From positions 62,001 to 126,000 of the forward strand of contig JANSLP010000022.1 in NCBI GenBank assembly GCA_029298735.1: a stretch of DNA of 64,000 nucleotides, read 5' to 3'. Position 1 is the stretch's first letter, and each line of letters opens with the position of its first letter. Of the stretch, positions 20,850 through 33,050 are shown piece by piece. The notes beneath the pieces are model-generated. The model was given only the letters and a program-made list of their open reading frames with translations, ran no database searches and was not told where the DNA came from. The stretch comes from Ophiostoma sp. CBS 140.51 (lineage: Eukaryota > Ascomycota > Sordariomycetes > Ophiostomatales > Ophiostomataceae). The position numbers and the translations under genes were made by a program.

Positions 20850-23036
20850 GCGAGTGAGCGCGCTTACGCGCGAGCGAGGGAACATGTTCGAACACGTGCG
20901 ACGCGGGAACGGTTATAGACGATACATCTATACAACCAAAACGGGTGTACTTTTACTTTGTCAACAAAAAAAGAAAAGGGGTATATTTTTGTGTACATTG
21001 GGTCACATTGTTTACAGCTTCCTGTATTTTTCTTCTGTCTCCTTTTTCTTATTTTTTTCTTCTACATTTTCTTTGTCTTTCTTATAATTTTCTCTCGTTT
21101 CTTTTCTGTTTTCATTTTTGTGTTTTGCCTCTGTTGCATTCCCCTTTGTAGTGACTAGTTGTAATATTCATTTTATTCATTTGACCACAAACTTTTCTGT
21201 TTGATTTGCAATGTTGTACATTACTCACCGAGTCCTTGATAGAACATAGGGTCTGTCCAAACACTACAATTTCGCCTTGTCTGTCAAACTGGTCTCCATT
21301 TTCCTCATATGCACGCTCTCGGTATGCATGTGCAGTCACCGTCAGCCGCAAGCACGGCGGTGGAGGTTCTTTCTGCAATCATGTCTGCACGCCCACGGAC
21401 TTCCCTCCTGTTGGTTCTTCCGACCTTTTTTGATTATTTTGATTTATTTGACACTGCCTCTACCCGTCTATTTCTCGTCATCTTACAACAGTGAACACGA
21501 GCTCGTCTGTCTGCCTGACCTCTCCCAGGATGACGTGAGGTTACGTTTTGTCAAGCAGCTGCCAAGCAACCTGTCCGATCCAGTCGTTTTGTTTCCTGTG
21601 AAAATTATTACGACATACTATTGTTACTCTTAATGCATCTTGCATCAACTCATCTCATTGACCGACTTGAACGTTGTAGGATTCGAAAGAGACACATGCT
21701 CAACAAGATCGCCATAATATACTAGGATGCATATGTCCTCCGACATATCTCAAGTGTCTTGTGTTACATTCATCTCCAGTAAAATATGATTTCACGGAAA
21801 ATAAAAGGGAAAAAAGAAAACAAATAAAAGGTTACAACGGCGGCCCGCCCGCCCTGGCGAACAGACACCGAGTGACCAGTGGCCTACTTACTCAGTAATG
21901 AAAAGAAAAGAGATGTTCCATCAGAATGCCGCCCACGACGATCCTCAAGTGGGATGTTGGGGACTGTAAATTGGAGCTGATAAAAAGTCTCTCTTCGTCA
22001 ACATGACTTCAGCCTCGTCAAATGCGCTTTCTTTCTTTGTTCCTTCATCGCTCTTCGTCCCTTCCTTCTGTCTTCATATCTTCACTGCCGTTGCTCGCAC
22101 CTGCCGTTTCTCCTTTCTGGTATCCTGCCGTTTCGGAGAGAAAACCCCTCAGGCAAAGACTGTTACTGCCTGTTGTGTCCCAAATAGAAAGAGCATCTAT
22201 GTCTCTCCTTCCCATGCGAGGCGAGACGGGCGATCATCCGTCGGCTTCTGGAAAGAACAGCGGCAACGGGCGTGTGTGTTCAGTGGACAGATAGCACCGA
22301 CCAGGGGGGTAAACAAAAAGGGGGCCGCTGTTTGCGGATCGACCCAGGGGGACAGTGAGAGGCCCTGCCCACGCCTGTCGTCTGCAGCCACTGAGGGACC
22401 GTTTCCTACCCCTTGCCCTGAGCACCCTGAACCACTCTTGCTAGCGCCTGCCGCTAGTGTTGCAGCCCAGGGCGGGGAGACAGAAGAGGAAGCTGCAAGG
22501 AGTGAGCACAGAAAGGACATTCATTGTTGAGGAGGGTCGCCCAGAGAGAAAGACCACTCAAAGACGACAAAATACGTGCAGAGTGCAAAAAGGACCACAG
22601 TTTCGACACGTCGGTCAATACCACTCTACCTGAAACACCGGGCGGGCTGCAGGGACAGCCCTGCGATAGATTGCGTGCGACGCCTTTGTGCACTTTTGAT
22701 CGGCCACACAAAAAACAGAAAGACACAAAAAGCTGTTGCTTCTGTGGCCGTGTGTGCAGGGTGCAACAGTGACATCTTACGACATATTTGCACAGTTTTG
22801 GTGGCTTTAACGGCTTGCGACGGTTACGAAAGGATGTGGCTGACGATCTGGTGGGTTCGGCGGACATGCAATATGCTGTGTTTCGTCAACGTTGAACAAC
22901 GCCAACTTTAAACATCTATCATATATTACTTCCTTTTTTATCCACAAACGAATTAAAACGTAACCATGGCTAACTCATAAAACATAACACAGATGAGTAT
23001 TCCCCTTCTATATTTTCTTGTTTTCTACAACGCAGC
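20850..23036. other. Convergent intergenic region, STU1 / LYS1
   Basis: These 2.2 kb separate the 3' ends of STU1 and LYS1. Bases 20950-21620 are T-rich. A more GC-rich island (about 22000-22520) carries an open frame of up to 175 codons from an ATG at 22003, with no recognisable domain and irregular composition. I do not call it a gene. No tRNA, repeat array or transposon is visible. Confidence 0.55.
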
Positions 23037-24241
23037 CTAGTTGCTAGCCGGCAGCTCCTTGACGCGGTCGTCAAAGGTCTTCTGGGCACGCGTCCATACA
23101 CCCTCGGTGTCGCGCTTGTCGAGCGTCAGCAGGCTGGGCAGCAGCAGTGACGAGAACTCGTCGCTCGACTCGCGGGCCACCAGCGTCGGCAGGTGGTCAA
23201 TGGCAATGACGCGGATCTCGGGGCCGTCGACAGCCTGCGACACGGGGACTGTGGGGCTGTTGAACGAGCTGTAGGTCGAGTACAAGGGGATCGGGTTGTT
23301 CTCGCTGTTGGGGTCGCAGCTGACGTCGCAGATGACGCGCAGCTTGCGGTTGGCACCGACGGCGGCGAGCGACTCAAAGGTGACAAAGGGCGGGATCTTG
23401 TTGGCACCTAGGTAGACGCAGTTGATAAAGATGTCCGAGGTGGCAATCTCCTCGAATGGGCCGCCCTTCTTGGTCTCGGGCAGATCCCACTCCAGGATGT
23501 TGTCCTGGGGCAAGCCAATGGTCAGGCAGAAGTCACGGGCACCCTTGCCGCAGCGGCCGAGCGCACCGATCACAATGGCGCGGGGCAGCTCGCCCTTGTT
23601 GGCAGCGATAGCGGGGGCAATGGCGGCCTTGACGTGCTCAGCGAGCTCGGGTGCGCTGTCGAAGACGGGGACGGCAGCCTGCGGGGTGCCCGGGTGCAGG
23701 ATCTGGTGGGCCCAGGCGAGCAGGGCAATGGCCGTGCCAGCGTAGCCGGCCCAGTAGCCGAAAGCAGCGACACGGCGGCCGTTGGGCTCGACGAGGAACT
23801 CGAGGTCGTACAGCAGGCCGTTGCCGCGCGAGAAGCGTGACAGAGCCGCGGCCCAGCCGTCCTGCTTCTTGAAGCAGTGCTGGAAGTGGATGTAGTGATG
23901 CGGCAGCGGCGAGTCGCCGTCGGTGATCTCCTTGAGGCCGAGGATGATGTGGTCGGTCGGTGCGTTGACCCAGGTGCCGGCCGGCACCATCTCGGCGCCA
24001 ACGGCCTCGTACTCGCTGTCCTTGTAAATGCGGTCGGTCGAGCGCTCAATGTGAAGCACATAGCCGGCGTCGAGGAGAGCCTTGGCCGATGCCGGCGACA
24101 CTGTCAAACGGAGGGGTTAGCTTGGGGCAAGGAACGTCATCACGATAGTGGGGGTTTGGGAAAATAAGAAAAAAACATACAGGGCGACCGGCGCTCCAGC
24201 GGCTTGGTCTCGGCTCTGAGGTGGATGATTGTCGGTGCCAT
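23037..24241 (-). CDS. LYS1: Saccharopine dehydrogenase (NAD+, L-lysine-forming)
   Basis: Exons 24181-24241 and 23037-24100 (minus strand) encode 374 residues, close to the 373 of yeast Lys1. The 80-nt intron starts GTATGT and ends CAG. The spliced N-terminus reads M-A-P-T-I-I-H-L-R-A-E-T-K-P-L-E-R-R-S, which is typical of fungal Lys1. Exon 2 carries the conserved Rossmann segment I-V-I-G-A-L-G-R-C-G-K-G-A and the D-V-S-C-D-P-N-S-E-N-N-P block. The enzyme performs the last step of the alpha-aminoadipate lysine pathway, cleaving saccharopine to lysine and 2-oxoglutarate with NAD+. The usual location is the cytosol; Lys1 is also reported in peroxisomes, but no PTS1 is seen here (the protein ends A-S-N). 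Two TGACTC elements upstream suggest control by cross-pathway regulation. Confidence 0.94.
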
Positions 24242-24473
24242 TGTTAATGTGGGTGTGATTGTGTGGTGTTTGTTGAGAAAAGAAGAATCAAAAGAGAGAA
24301 TTGGAAGCTGTGAATTTTTGTGTCCGCTCTTTTGGCTGCCGGCGGCGGTGATGTATGACACACACCACCCGAGCTTGAAAAAAATCTCAATTGGAGGTGA
24401 ATCACACCTGAGAAGTGGGTCTAAGCCGGAACAGGAGAGACTAGTTTGTATATGACTAGCGTATCCAGCTGCA

Positions 24474-24494
24474 TGTTCCTGTTCCTGTTCCTGT
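24474..24494. repeat. Hexamer tandem repeat TGTTCC, about 3.5 copies
   Basis: TGTTCC is repeated three times and continues with TGT. It lies just upstream of the paired TGACTC elements. No function is evident. Confidence 0.8.
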
Positions 24495-24514
24495 GCTGTC
24501 TTGTTTGGCGGGGC

Positions 24515-24520
24515 GAGTCA
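24515..24520 (-). promoter_or_regulatory. CPC1/GCN4-type TGACTC element (1), overlapping CACGTG
   Basis: GAGTCA on the plus strand is TGACTC in LYS1 orientation, about 275 bases upstream of the LYS1 ATG. It overlaps CACGTG at 24519-24524. TGACTC is the binding core of Gcn4/Cpc-1, which raises amino-acid biosynthesis on starvation. Its position before a lysine gene makes the match credible. Confidence 0.55.
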
Positions 24521-24538
24521 CGTGATACGCCACAGCGG

Positions 24539-24544
24539 TGACTC
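24539..24544 (+). promoter_or_regulatory. CPC1/GCN4-type TGACTC element (2)
   Basis: A second TGACTC lies 19 bases beyond the first and on the opposite strand. Paired elements are common in genes under general amino-acid control. Function is inferred from motif and context. Confidence 0.5.
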
Positions 24545-25342
24545 GTCGACACAACACGGCAAGACATATCAGAGCGAACGCGGTTGAGGCAAAGAGCGTG
24601 CATATAGACTCAAAATGTGCATATTTCTGTGCCTGAGTAACGGGAGTCGTACTCTTGGGTCTCATTTTCGCCGTCTTCTGGCAAGGACCGGCAACGCCGC
24701 AGGCTCGCCTTGGCACCCGAGACGGTTGGCAGCAGATTAACGAGGTTAATTTCCTGCAGGTGTTGTCTGTTGTGCGCTCCTAATATATTCAGATACAAGA
24801 TACAACGGACGGCGCCGAGCAGCCTCAATATGTTGCAATAAAATAAACAGTGCATGAGGCTGGATAGGGCGGCTGTTGAGCTGACGAATGCAGTTGTTGC
24901 AGAGTCGTTCCTGCCGCGCTCGAGTTCTGTTGTTCTGGCGCCTTCCCCAAACTCTACCACAGTAGTTGCCTCTTACCTTCTCTTGCCTGCCTCGCCTGCT
25001 TTCTCCTGCTTGCCATCTTTGCCTTGCACCCCGTCCCTTCCCGGTGGGCCCATCGCTGCTCAGCTCCAGGGCCGTGTGTGCTGGTCGCTTGTTTTGGAAA
25101 CGCCCGCCTGTCGCTGCCCCCTCCCTAGCGCACATCCACACCTCCTAGCGGCAAACGCCCCTATCCAATGCGCGGCCGTGAGCGTCTACCGCATGGCCTG
25201 TGGTCGCTAATACGATCTTCTCCAGTTTGCATCCGCCACGCTAAACACGTCGTGATAGTCGCACTCCGCAGCTTTCTTTTTCTCTTTTTCTCCCCTGCCT
25301 TTTCCTTTTGTGTTGACAATTCAATCTCACTCAGAACCGTTT

Positions 25343-25370
25343 GTTTCTGTGTTTCTGTGTTTCTGTGTTT
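25343..25370. repeat. 8-bp tandem repeat GTTTCTGT, 3.5 copies
   Basis: Three perfect copies plus GTTT lie inside the pyrimidine-rich tract upstream of the LIM-RhoGAP gene. Confidence 0.8.
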
Positions 25371-26075
25371 CCTGTTTTGTTTCTGCAGCCAAGTCTGCAT
25401 CGTACGAATGCCATATGTTCTGTTTCACGCCATCGAGGCATCCCGAAATCTCGTTTCCGTTTCTCTTTTTGGTTGACTCGTGGCGTTTTCTTTTAGACGG
25501 CTTTTTAAAATATACAATCCTTGTATGCACACTATCTTACCCCTTTTCTCCTTTTCCTCGCCAACAACTTGCAACCTCAGAGCCGCATCGCGCTGTAGTC
25601 GTGCAGTAGCCCGCAGCATCTGTGCAAGTCAGATATATCTCACGCCTGTGCAAGCAAGCTGCAGCGGTTGAAGTGCAGTGCTTCGAGTGCTCCTGCAGTT
25701 GTCACCGCTCCCTCCCCTGTCCCTGGTCTGGTCTTGTTCGCTCTTTTCTTCGACGAATATCTGCGTGTCTCTCGGTCTGTCGTCTGTCCGCTGCGTGCCT
25801 TTTCTGATTTTGTCTTTTGTTGTCTGTCTTCTGTCTCTGTCTCTGTCTCACGTCTCTGTTCAACCCGAACCGTTTTGCCTTCTCATCACGGCGACGAAGC
25901 CGAACGCCCATCGCTGAGCCTTTCTTTGTTTTGTTTCTCCTTCTCTCAGTCTTTCCTCGTCCAGCCCTTGTCACACTGCATCCTGCTCTGCTGTTGTGCT
26001 CCTTTCTTGTCGGTGCACATCCTTTCCCTTTCCGTGCTGCATCTCCTCGCTGTTTTCTCTCACGCTTGCCTTTTT

Positions 26076-26102
26076 CTTTCCTCTTTCCTCTTTCCTCTTT
26101 CC
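26076..26102. repeat. 7-bp polypyrimidine repeat (CTTTCCT-type)
   Basis: A CTTTCCT-like unit is repeated between three and four times. It is pyrimidine-only on the plus strand and lies within the same biased tract. Confidence 0.7.
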
Positions 26103-28452
26103 GTCCGCACTCCCACACTTTCCTAGTGCTTGGCCTGGTCTTGCCAGAAACCCCTGCGGTCCCTGGCTGGCTTGGCTCGTTCTTTCCCTGGTCAGTGGTT
26201 GGAGCACAGTCGTCGTGCCTGCCCACTCACACTCGCACTTCTGAGAGGCCCACCAGCCGACTGTTCCCAACCCGACTTCGTTTTCTGCGGTTGTGGTCGA
26301 GAACGTTTCCCGTCTTCAGCAGTAGCTGCAGCACTTGGGCACGTCCGTCCTGTTCGTTGGCTGCCGGCCCCGAGACTCGACTGTTGTTGACTGCTGTCGT
26401 TGGAGACTCTGACACAGTGACAATGCCATCAGTACACATACAAGCATCTGTTTGCATCGTGTCCGTCATACATCTTACATCGTCATAGTCTTCTGCTTTC
26501 TCTTCATCTGCTCCTTCCATCTTTGTATCCTATTCGTACTCCGGATCGTTCTTTCTTCTTTGAGGTCTCAAACTCTTTCACTCCTTTCAGCGCTTGCCCC
26601 CAACGGCACGTTCTGGTCCAGCCTCTCCTCGCTCATTCCCACTGTTGCACTCCAAGCCCACCACCCTGCCCTCTGAACCACTGCACTTCTGAGACCGCTG
26701 TCGCTTTGCAGGCCCCAAGACCTGCTACCCCTGCCTTGCTCCACATCGTCTCCCAGCTCACTTTCCAAAAAGCTCCATCCATACCGCTAGATACTCTCCC
26801 TTTCCCCTCTCTTCCATCGCTCTTTCCCCCTTTCGATGGCCGGGCACTGAGTATTTCCACCTGCTGGATGCACCTTCCACCAACAACACCAGCCCCCCTA
26901 AAACAGTGCAACTCCCGCATCTCAACGGCCGCTAGCACTGGCGAGCAGCCGCTATATTCACTATAATTGCTATTGCCACTACGGAATACAGCACACAGTA
27001 TTTCTCGTCCTGACAAACTGGCCACCGCCCATTCTCCTATAATCGCCCATATTCGCCCTTATGAGTGAGCACCCAGTGCTAGCAGTGCTCGTAGTCGACT
27101 TGCGAAACTCACCAGCGAACTTCTACCAATCCGTGTCTTAAAATACACCTGGCTAGAAAGAACCCTCTATCCCTCGCCTTCGTCAGTTTGCGCTGTGTGC
27201 TCGTTCACAGTAATTACACCCGTAAACTTGGTCCGGTCCACTGTAATTACTCTATTAGTCCCTATTCACTCACTAAATTGCACCTGTATCTCACTTTAAG
27301 TTGCTTGTGTCGTTGCCCTCGAAACAACCATTTGTCAGTGGAGGCCCTGGTGCACCCTGGTCGCTCTTTCCCAACTTGCACCCTTCTTGACCCTGTCGAC
27401 CCTGGACCGCTCTTTCTCTCGTCGTGCCCACGCCGCAGCCCACTCCTTCCATTCTTGATTATCCATCGTCCGCGCCTGCGCCCACACAAGCCCACGCACG
27501 CAACACACGCAGTCCTGAGAGTCCACATTAGAGAGTTCCACGTCCCTCGTTCCTCGTCCCTCGCAGTCCCTCGCACCTGCCGTCCTCCGCCCACCGTTTG
27601 TGTGTTCCTGCCCACCCTGCTTGTGTTGCGCCCTTCCTCGCCCGAAACGACGCCGCGACTTTCCACGACACTTTCCATCACGAAATTTTTCTTCCTCAAA
27701 CATTTTCTCTTTTCTTCCTCCCAAACCTTGCCCATCCTCCTCCCATCGCGACACGACCTGCGAATGGCGGCTAGCTGGTTCTGTTCATAGTCTCCTCGCG
27801 CCCGTGCTTTCTATCTCTCCTGTTGGCTTCCTTTTTCGTTTCTTTTTTCTAGTTCCCCCCTTCTCCATCTCGCATTCCTGCTTTCTTTTTGCAAAGGTTC
27901 TGGCCTCTTTTTCTCTTTACTCTTTTCTGTCTCCTTCATATCCTCTTTGCAGGCTGCAAACTTGGGTCTTCGAACCCGACTTGCATTTTTTGGAACCTCC
28001 TTTGTTCGCCTCCTCCTACCACAGCAAAGCAGCAAAGCATCTGTTCTTTTCAGCCTCACCAACGCACATCCCTTCCTACCTCGTTCTCCGTACTTTTCAA
28101 TCTCTCTCAACAGTCGCCTCGTTTTTTGCGTCTGCGAAATTCATGCTTCGGCCTGTCTCTCGCTTGTCGTCGATTTTCAGCTCTTCAGCTCTCACACCCC
28201 GCAAAATATTACGCGGAAATAGTTCAGACCGTTCTTTCGGCAGCACCTGGCATCAGCATACATCGTCCCGCGACACTGAACGAGACGGCTTCGACATCGA
28301 CACCGACATCTCTTCCATGACCTTTCCACGGCCGTTGTCTGCCGCTTCGACCACTATTAGTCGCGACTGGCGACACTGTCCCTAATTGCATCTACTTACC
28401 GACTTTCTTTCTACGTTCTGGGCTTGCGGGGCCTTATCCCCCCTTCTAAACC

Positions 28453-31400
28453 ATGGCGGCCCTCGACGAATACCTCGACAACACAATGGAGGCCGACGAC
28501 ATCTTCCCCTGCAAGGGCTGCGGCGAGATTCTAGAGGAGGGCAAAGCCTTTGAGCTTGGTAGGTCACTCGACACACCTGCAGACTCCCAAAGAACACCGA
28601 CTAACAAACTATTACAGCCGGCCATAGGTGGCATCTCAACTGTTTCCGCTGCAACTCCTGCGGCACCCTGCTCGACTCCGACGCCAACCTCCTCCTCCTC
28701 GGCGATGGATCTCTCATCTGCAACAATTGCACATACAGCTGCAGCGCCTGCGGCAACAAGATTGAAGATCTGGCCATCCTGACGGGTGAGCAGGCCTTTT
28801 GTGCCACCTGCTTCCGCTGCCGGAACTGCAAGCGCAAAATTGAGAACCTACGTTATGCTCGCACGTCCCAGGGCATTTTTTGCATGAGTTGTCACGAGTC
28901 CCTCATGGCACGGCGGCGGAAAAAGCACAAAGCAGCAGCGCAAGCAAAAGCGCGAGAAAAAGACGGGTCACCCATGATCACCGACAAGTCGCTGCCCGCT
29001 CTCCCTCCCTCCACACCCACAGAACTCTCACCACGACCACGCGTGCCATACCCACAACCGTCGTCCCTCAGCAGTAGTATGCGTCCGGACCGGTCTCCAG
29101 AGCGCTCGTCGACCGAAGTTACGTCGAGTAACACGAGAGACAGCTTGACCGGTACGAAGCCCTCGCTCACCCTGCCTTCGTCCAACTACCGCAACAACCG
29201 CAACTCGTCCGTCTTCAACAACAACATCGACATCGGTGCCAGCGACAGCGAGTCCTTTTTCATCCCCGTGGCTCTCGACCCCAGCCCGGGCCTATCCGTC
29301 ACACCACGGTCTGTGTCTGACTCTCTGTCGGACGTCAAGAAGGGTAAGGAGCGCTCCGACTACTTCTCGGAGACCAAGAGCGGCGACTCGCAGGCCTCGA
29401 CACCGCACATCGCCTTCCAAGAGAAGGGTATCCCGCCTGGCTCCACTTCTACGCCCGACTACGACAGCAGCGGCACGACTTCCAAAGACTTGCTTTCGCG
29501 GAAGCCCTCCAAGTCGTCAAGAACAGACCGCAGTGTTCTGTCGTCAGGCACTAGCAGTGCAGGCGAGGACCACAAGCACGAATTCAAGCTGCAGGAAGCG
29601 CCCAAGAGCAAGAAGGTCACAGCCAACTCGCGCGCCAACTCACAAGCCAACAACTCGCTTGGCAACGCTCTCGAGTTTGACACGCCCAAGGCCTCTCGGC
29701 GCGACAAGGAGAACAACGCGTCGCCCCCTGTTTCGACCTCTGCCTCTAGCATCGGCGGTCGTTCGTCGCAAGACCGGCACACACAGGACGAAAACGAGTA
29801 CCCGGACTCGAGCGGTTTGACCACCCCAACGAGCCGCCCCAGCCAGAGCAGCGACCAGCACGTCCGCAGCGGTCCTATCGCAAGAAAGGAGTTGCCCACT
29901 TCTGCCCGTACCAGTAAGACAAGATCTGTCTCCAATGTCTTCTTTCCAACCTCATTTGATATCCCATACTAACACGTCATCTTCAGTCAACGGCAAGCCC
30001 ATCTCTAGCCCTCTTGGCAAAGCATCGCCAGCAGACGAGATTCCACAGCCTACTCTGGCACCGCCACCCGTGCCCCGTCCCGCCATGCAGGAGCACAAGC
30101 TTAGCGACACCTACATGCAACCTCGCGCACCGCCGCAACCGCCGAGCGCCCCTGCCCCTCCTCCCGGTCCCTTCCAGACGCCTAGCAAGGAGTCTGTTGT
30201 AAGCACCACCGTCTCGGGCAGCGACCCTCAATCCCCTCCCAAGGGCCCTTCACCGAAGCTCCCGCGATGGAGCGCCGGCGGCGACTTCAGTATGGACGAA
30301 GACATGGCCCGCATACTTGGTACGGACGAGAGCTCATCTTCCATCCTCCGCCGCGTTTCGAACGCCGTCCGGCACGGCCGCAACAGCAGCGCCGAGTCGA
30401 GCAACTTCAATCACGGCAACGGAATTTCGCCCCGTGGCCACAACCGCAGCGTCAGCGAGACCACTCGTGCGACAGCCTCTCCGCGCTGGCCCAAGACGCC
30501 CATCGTCGAAGACTCTGGTGCCCACGATATTAGCAGCCCCATCTCGCTGGCAGGTGGTGCCACTGGGGAGGACCCGGCTCTGCTCAAGCGCCGTCTGCGC
30601 AACTCGGAGCAGAGAGTGGCCGAGCTCGAGCGCCAGTTTGGTGCTGAGAAGGACCTCAAGTCTCTTAACAAGAAGCTTTTGGAGAAGCGGCGCACGGTCT
30701 CGGTCCTGGACACGCAGGCCGAGATTATGATCCGTCAGCTCGAGGTGCTTGCTGGCTACGTTGAGCGGGCCAAGACGACGAAGCAGCCAATTGACGCCAA
30801 GGAGCTCGAGGACTCGGCCATCAAGGACTTTGTGCAGAGATTGAACGAGCTGCAAAAGACTATGGCCGTGACTATTGAGCAGCTGCACTCGGAGCGCGAT
30901 GCACTTGTCGAGGAGAAGAACCAGGCGGTGGCCGACCGTGACCGCGCACTGCTCGAGTTTGAGCAGCTGTCATCCAAGAACGCCCAGCTGGCCGATATGA
31001 ACAACGACCTGACGCACCAGATCCAGGAGCGCTTTAAGTCGCAGATCGGCACCACGGAGCAGGTCAAGTCGCCCAACGGCCTAGGTATTTACCACAGCCA
31101 CAAGGGCCCCTCGATCTCTTCGATGAACCTGGACACGGCCAGCATCCAGACGTCGACCAACGCCACACTGATCGGTACCGACGGCGAGGAGCCGATTGTC
31201 GAGTCTGGTCCGACGGTTGTCAACATCCGCAAGGGCCAGGTGCGCAAATTCAACTGGAAGAAGGGATCCAAGACCGTCGCCCAGAACCTGACCAAGGGTG
31301 TCAACCGTGCCGTCGGCGCCTTCCAGAACGACCGCGAGCAACAGAGGGGCGGTCCCTACCAAGGCCTGACGGGCGATAGCATCGGCCTGCCGTATAACAT

Positions 31401-32410
31401 GACGGTGGCCTCGGTCGATTCTCCTGCCGCTTTTGGCGCCCAGACCGCGCAGCAAATCCGTCCTGGCGAGTTCGGTTCCACGGGCAGCGGTGTCGGTGGT
31501 GCCAACTCTGGCGGTGTTGGCGGCCGTGGCATTAGCGGCCCCATTTCTGGCCCCATGGGCCCCGGTGCTGTCCCTGGTAGTGCCGGTGGCCCGAACAATG
31601 CCAACGGCGGCTTCGGCTTCTTCTCCAAGAAATCGGGCGTGCCCAAGTCTGGCACGGCTACCAGTCTGATGAACAAGGAAGGCCCGCCTGTTGCAGAGGC
31701 ACCGAGCACACTGTTCGGTTCTGACCTGGTTGAGCGTGCTGACTATGAGCGCCGGCAGATCCCGAGCGTCGTGACGCGCTGTATCGAGGAGGTCGAGCTG
31801 CGCGGCATGGACATTGAGGGTATTTACCGCAAGACAGGCGGTAACTCGCAGGTGAAGGCGATCCAGGAAGGATTCGAGAAGCAGGAGGACTACGACATCT
31901 CGGACCCTGGTCTGGACATCACGGCGGTCACAAGCGTGCTGAAGCAGTACTTCCGCAAGCTGCCGAACCCGCTGCTGACATTTGAGGTGTACGATGGTGT
32001 CCTGGAGTCGATCAGTAAGTTACCGCGAGCTCCTGGTGAAACATTTCTGAAGTCCATTTTACTAACGAATTAGATATTGCCGACTCTACGGAGCGCTGTG
32101 CCCATCTGCGCAAGACGTTTAACATGTTGCCGGCTAAGCACCGCGACTGTCTTGAGTTCCTCATGTTCCATCTTGCCCGTGTTGCCAACCGCGAGCGCGA
32201 GAACTTGGTGAGTCCACAGCAATATTCTCATTTTTTGTTCAGTACATTCACTGACACCTTTAGATGTCGCCCAAGAACTTGGCCGTGGTGTTTGCACCGA
32301 CGATCCTCCACACCCAGAACCTGGAGAGAGAGATGTCGGACATGCACTCCAAGAACCTCTCGATCCAGTTTGTCATTGAGAACAGCCACACCATCTTCTC
32401 CGAGGCATAA
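28453..32410 (+). CDS. LIM-domain Rho GTPase-activating protein (Rga type)
   Basis: Five exons, 28453-28558, 28618-29913, 29987-32014, 32074-32207 and 32264-32410, encode 1236 residues; all four introns are 56-73 nt with GTRRGT donors. Two LIM zinc fingers open the protein. LIM1 starts at C20-K-G-C and continues with H-x-x-C-F-R-C-x-x-C; LIM2 continues with paired C-x-x-C units to C-M-S-C-H. A 500-residue Ser/Pro-rich region follows, then a coiled coil (about 665-790), a Gly-rich stretch, and a RhoGAP domain (about 1050-1230). The arginine finger is Arg1082 in G-I-Y-R-K-T-G-G. Yeast Rga1/Rga2 of the same layout switch off Cdc42 and control polarity and septum position, and that role is inferred here. 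The start has a good fungal context (ACC before ATG). Confidence 0.92.
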
Positions 32411-33050
32411 GAGACTCTTTTTGACTGAGACCTTTTTTCACCTCGTGTACATACTATCTCGGAAACGCGTTTGTTTGTGTGTTGTCTTTATTTCTTTCTC
32501 CTGGGATCCACTTATGATTTCAACTCTCCCGGCGTTCCTTTTGGACCCTGCTTTCGATTTCCCTTGCCCACTCTTGGGACCTTTTCTGAGAACGTTTTCA
32601 CATTCATCTTCTCCTCTTTTTACGTCATTTGGACTTTTCGGAGCGTTTACGACGACGAATGTGTTGTGGAATGGGGGAAACTGACTTGGTCCACCATCCG
32701 TGTCGAGTCACTCATCCCCTCTTGTCTCAACATATTCTTCACCACCTTTTGCTTGCTTGCGTTTGCCTCCTCCTTTCGAGGACCGCAATCATGTTTATCT
32801 TTTCTTTTTCCTCTTCTGTCATCGCCAAGTGTGTTTTGTGCACTCTCCACTGTTTCAATGTTAGGACATTTAATGATATCCGTTTGCTGTTTTTCTCTTC
32901 ACAAAAAGACAATATTATGTTTCGAATGCAAGAGTGAACTTTCAATGATTAATAGTGACTATAAACCGTGACGCTTTTGAAATCCGTGCTATGCCAAGTG
33001 TAAAGTATAAACAAAAACAAAACATATACAGAGAAAGTGGTGCCCTCCCT
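32411..33050. other. Convergent intergenic region, LIM-RhoGAP / FYV7-like
   Basis: This is T-rich 3' flanking sequence of the RhoGAP gene. A minor open frame around 32471-32971 is T-rich low-complexity sequence with no family match. No other feature is seen. Confidence 0.6.

Larger units (their letters stand above)
24242..28452. other. Long gene-free region upstream of the LIM-RhoGAP gene
   Basis: The first 300-400 bases act as the LYS1 promoter. From about 24960, and clearly from 25200 to 28450, the plus strand is strongly pyrimidine-rich and contains only ten ATG triplets between 25201 and the RhoGAP start. Several open frames of 150-260 codons arise only because purine-rich stops are scarce; none shows a domain. 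The region most resembles a very long 5' leader plus promoter. Short tandem repeats are listed separately. Confidence 0.55.

Noticed and set aside
24181..24361. Separate small gene on the minus strand containing the LYS1 first exon
   Set aside because: Splicing at 24180/24101 joins this exon to LYS1 in frame with the expected N-terminus.
25817..28385. Open frames of 147-261 codons in the tract upstream of the LIM-RhoGAP gene
   Set aside because: They consist of Ser/Pro/Phe/Leu/Cys runs that follow from C/T-rich DNA lacking purine-containing stops. Several do not begin with ATG.
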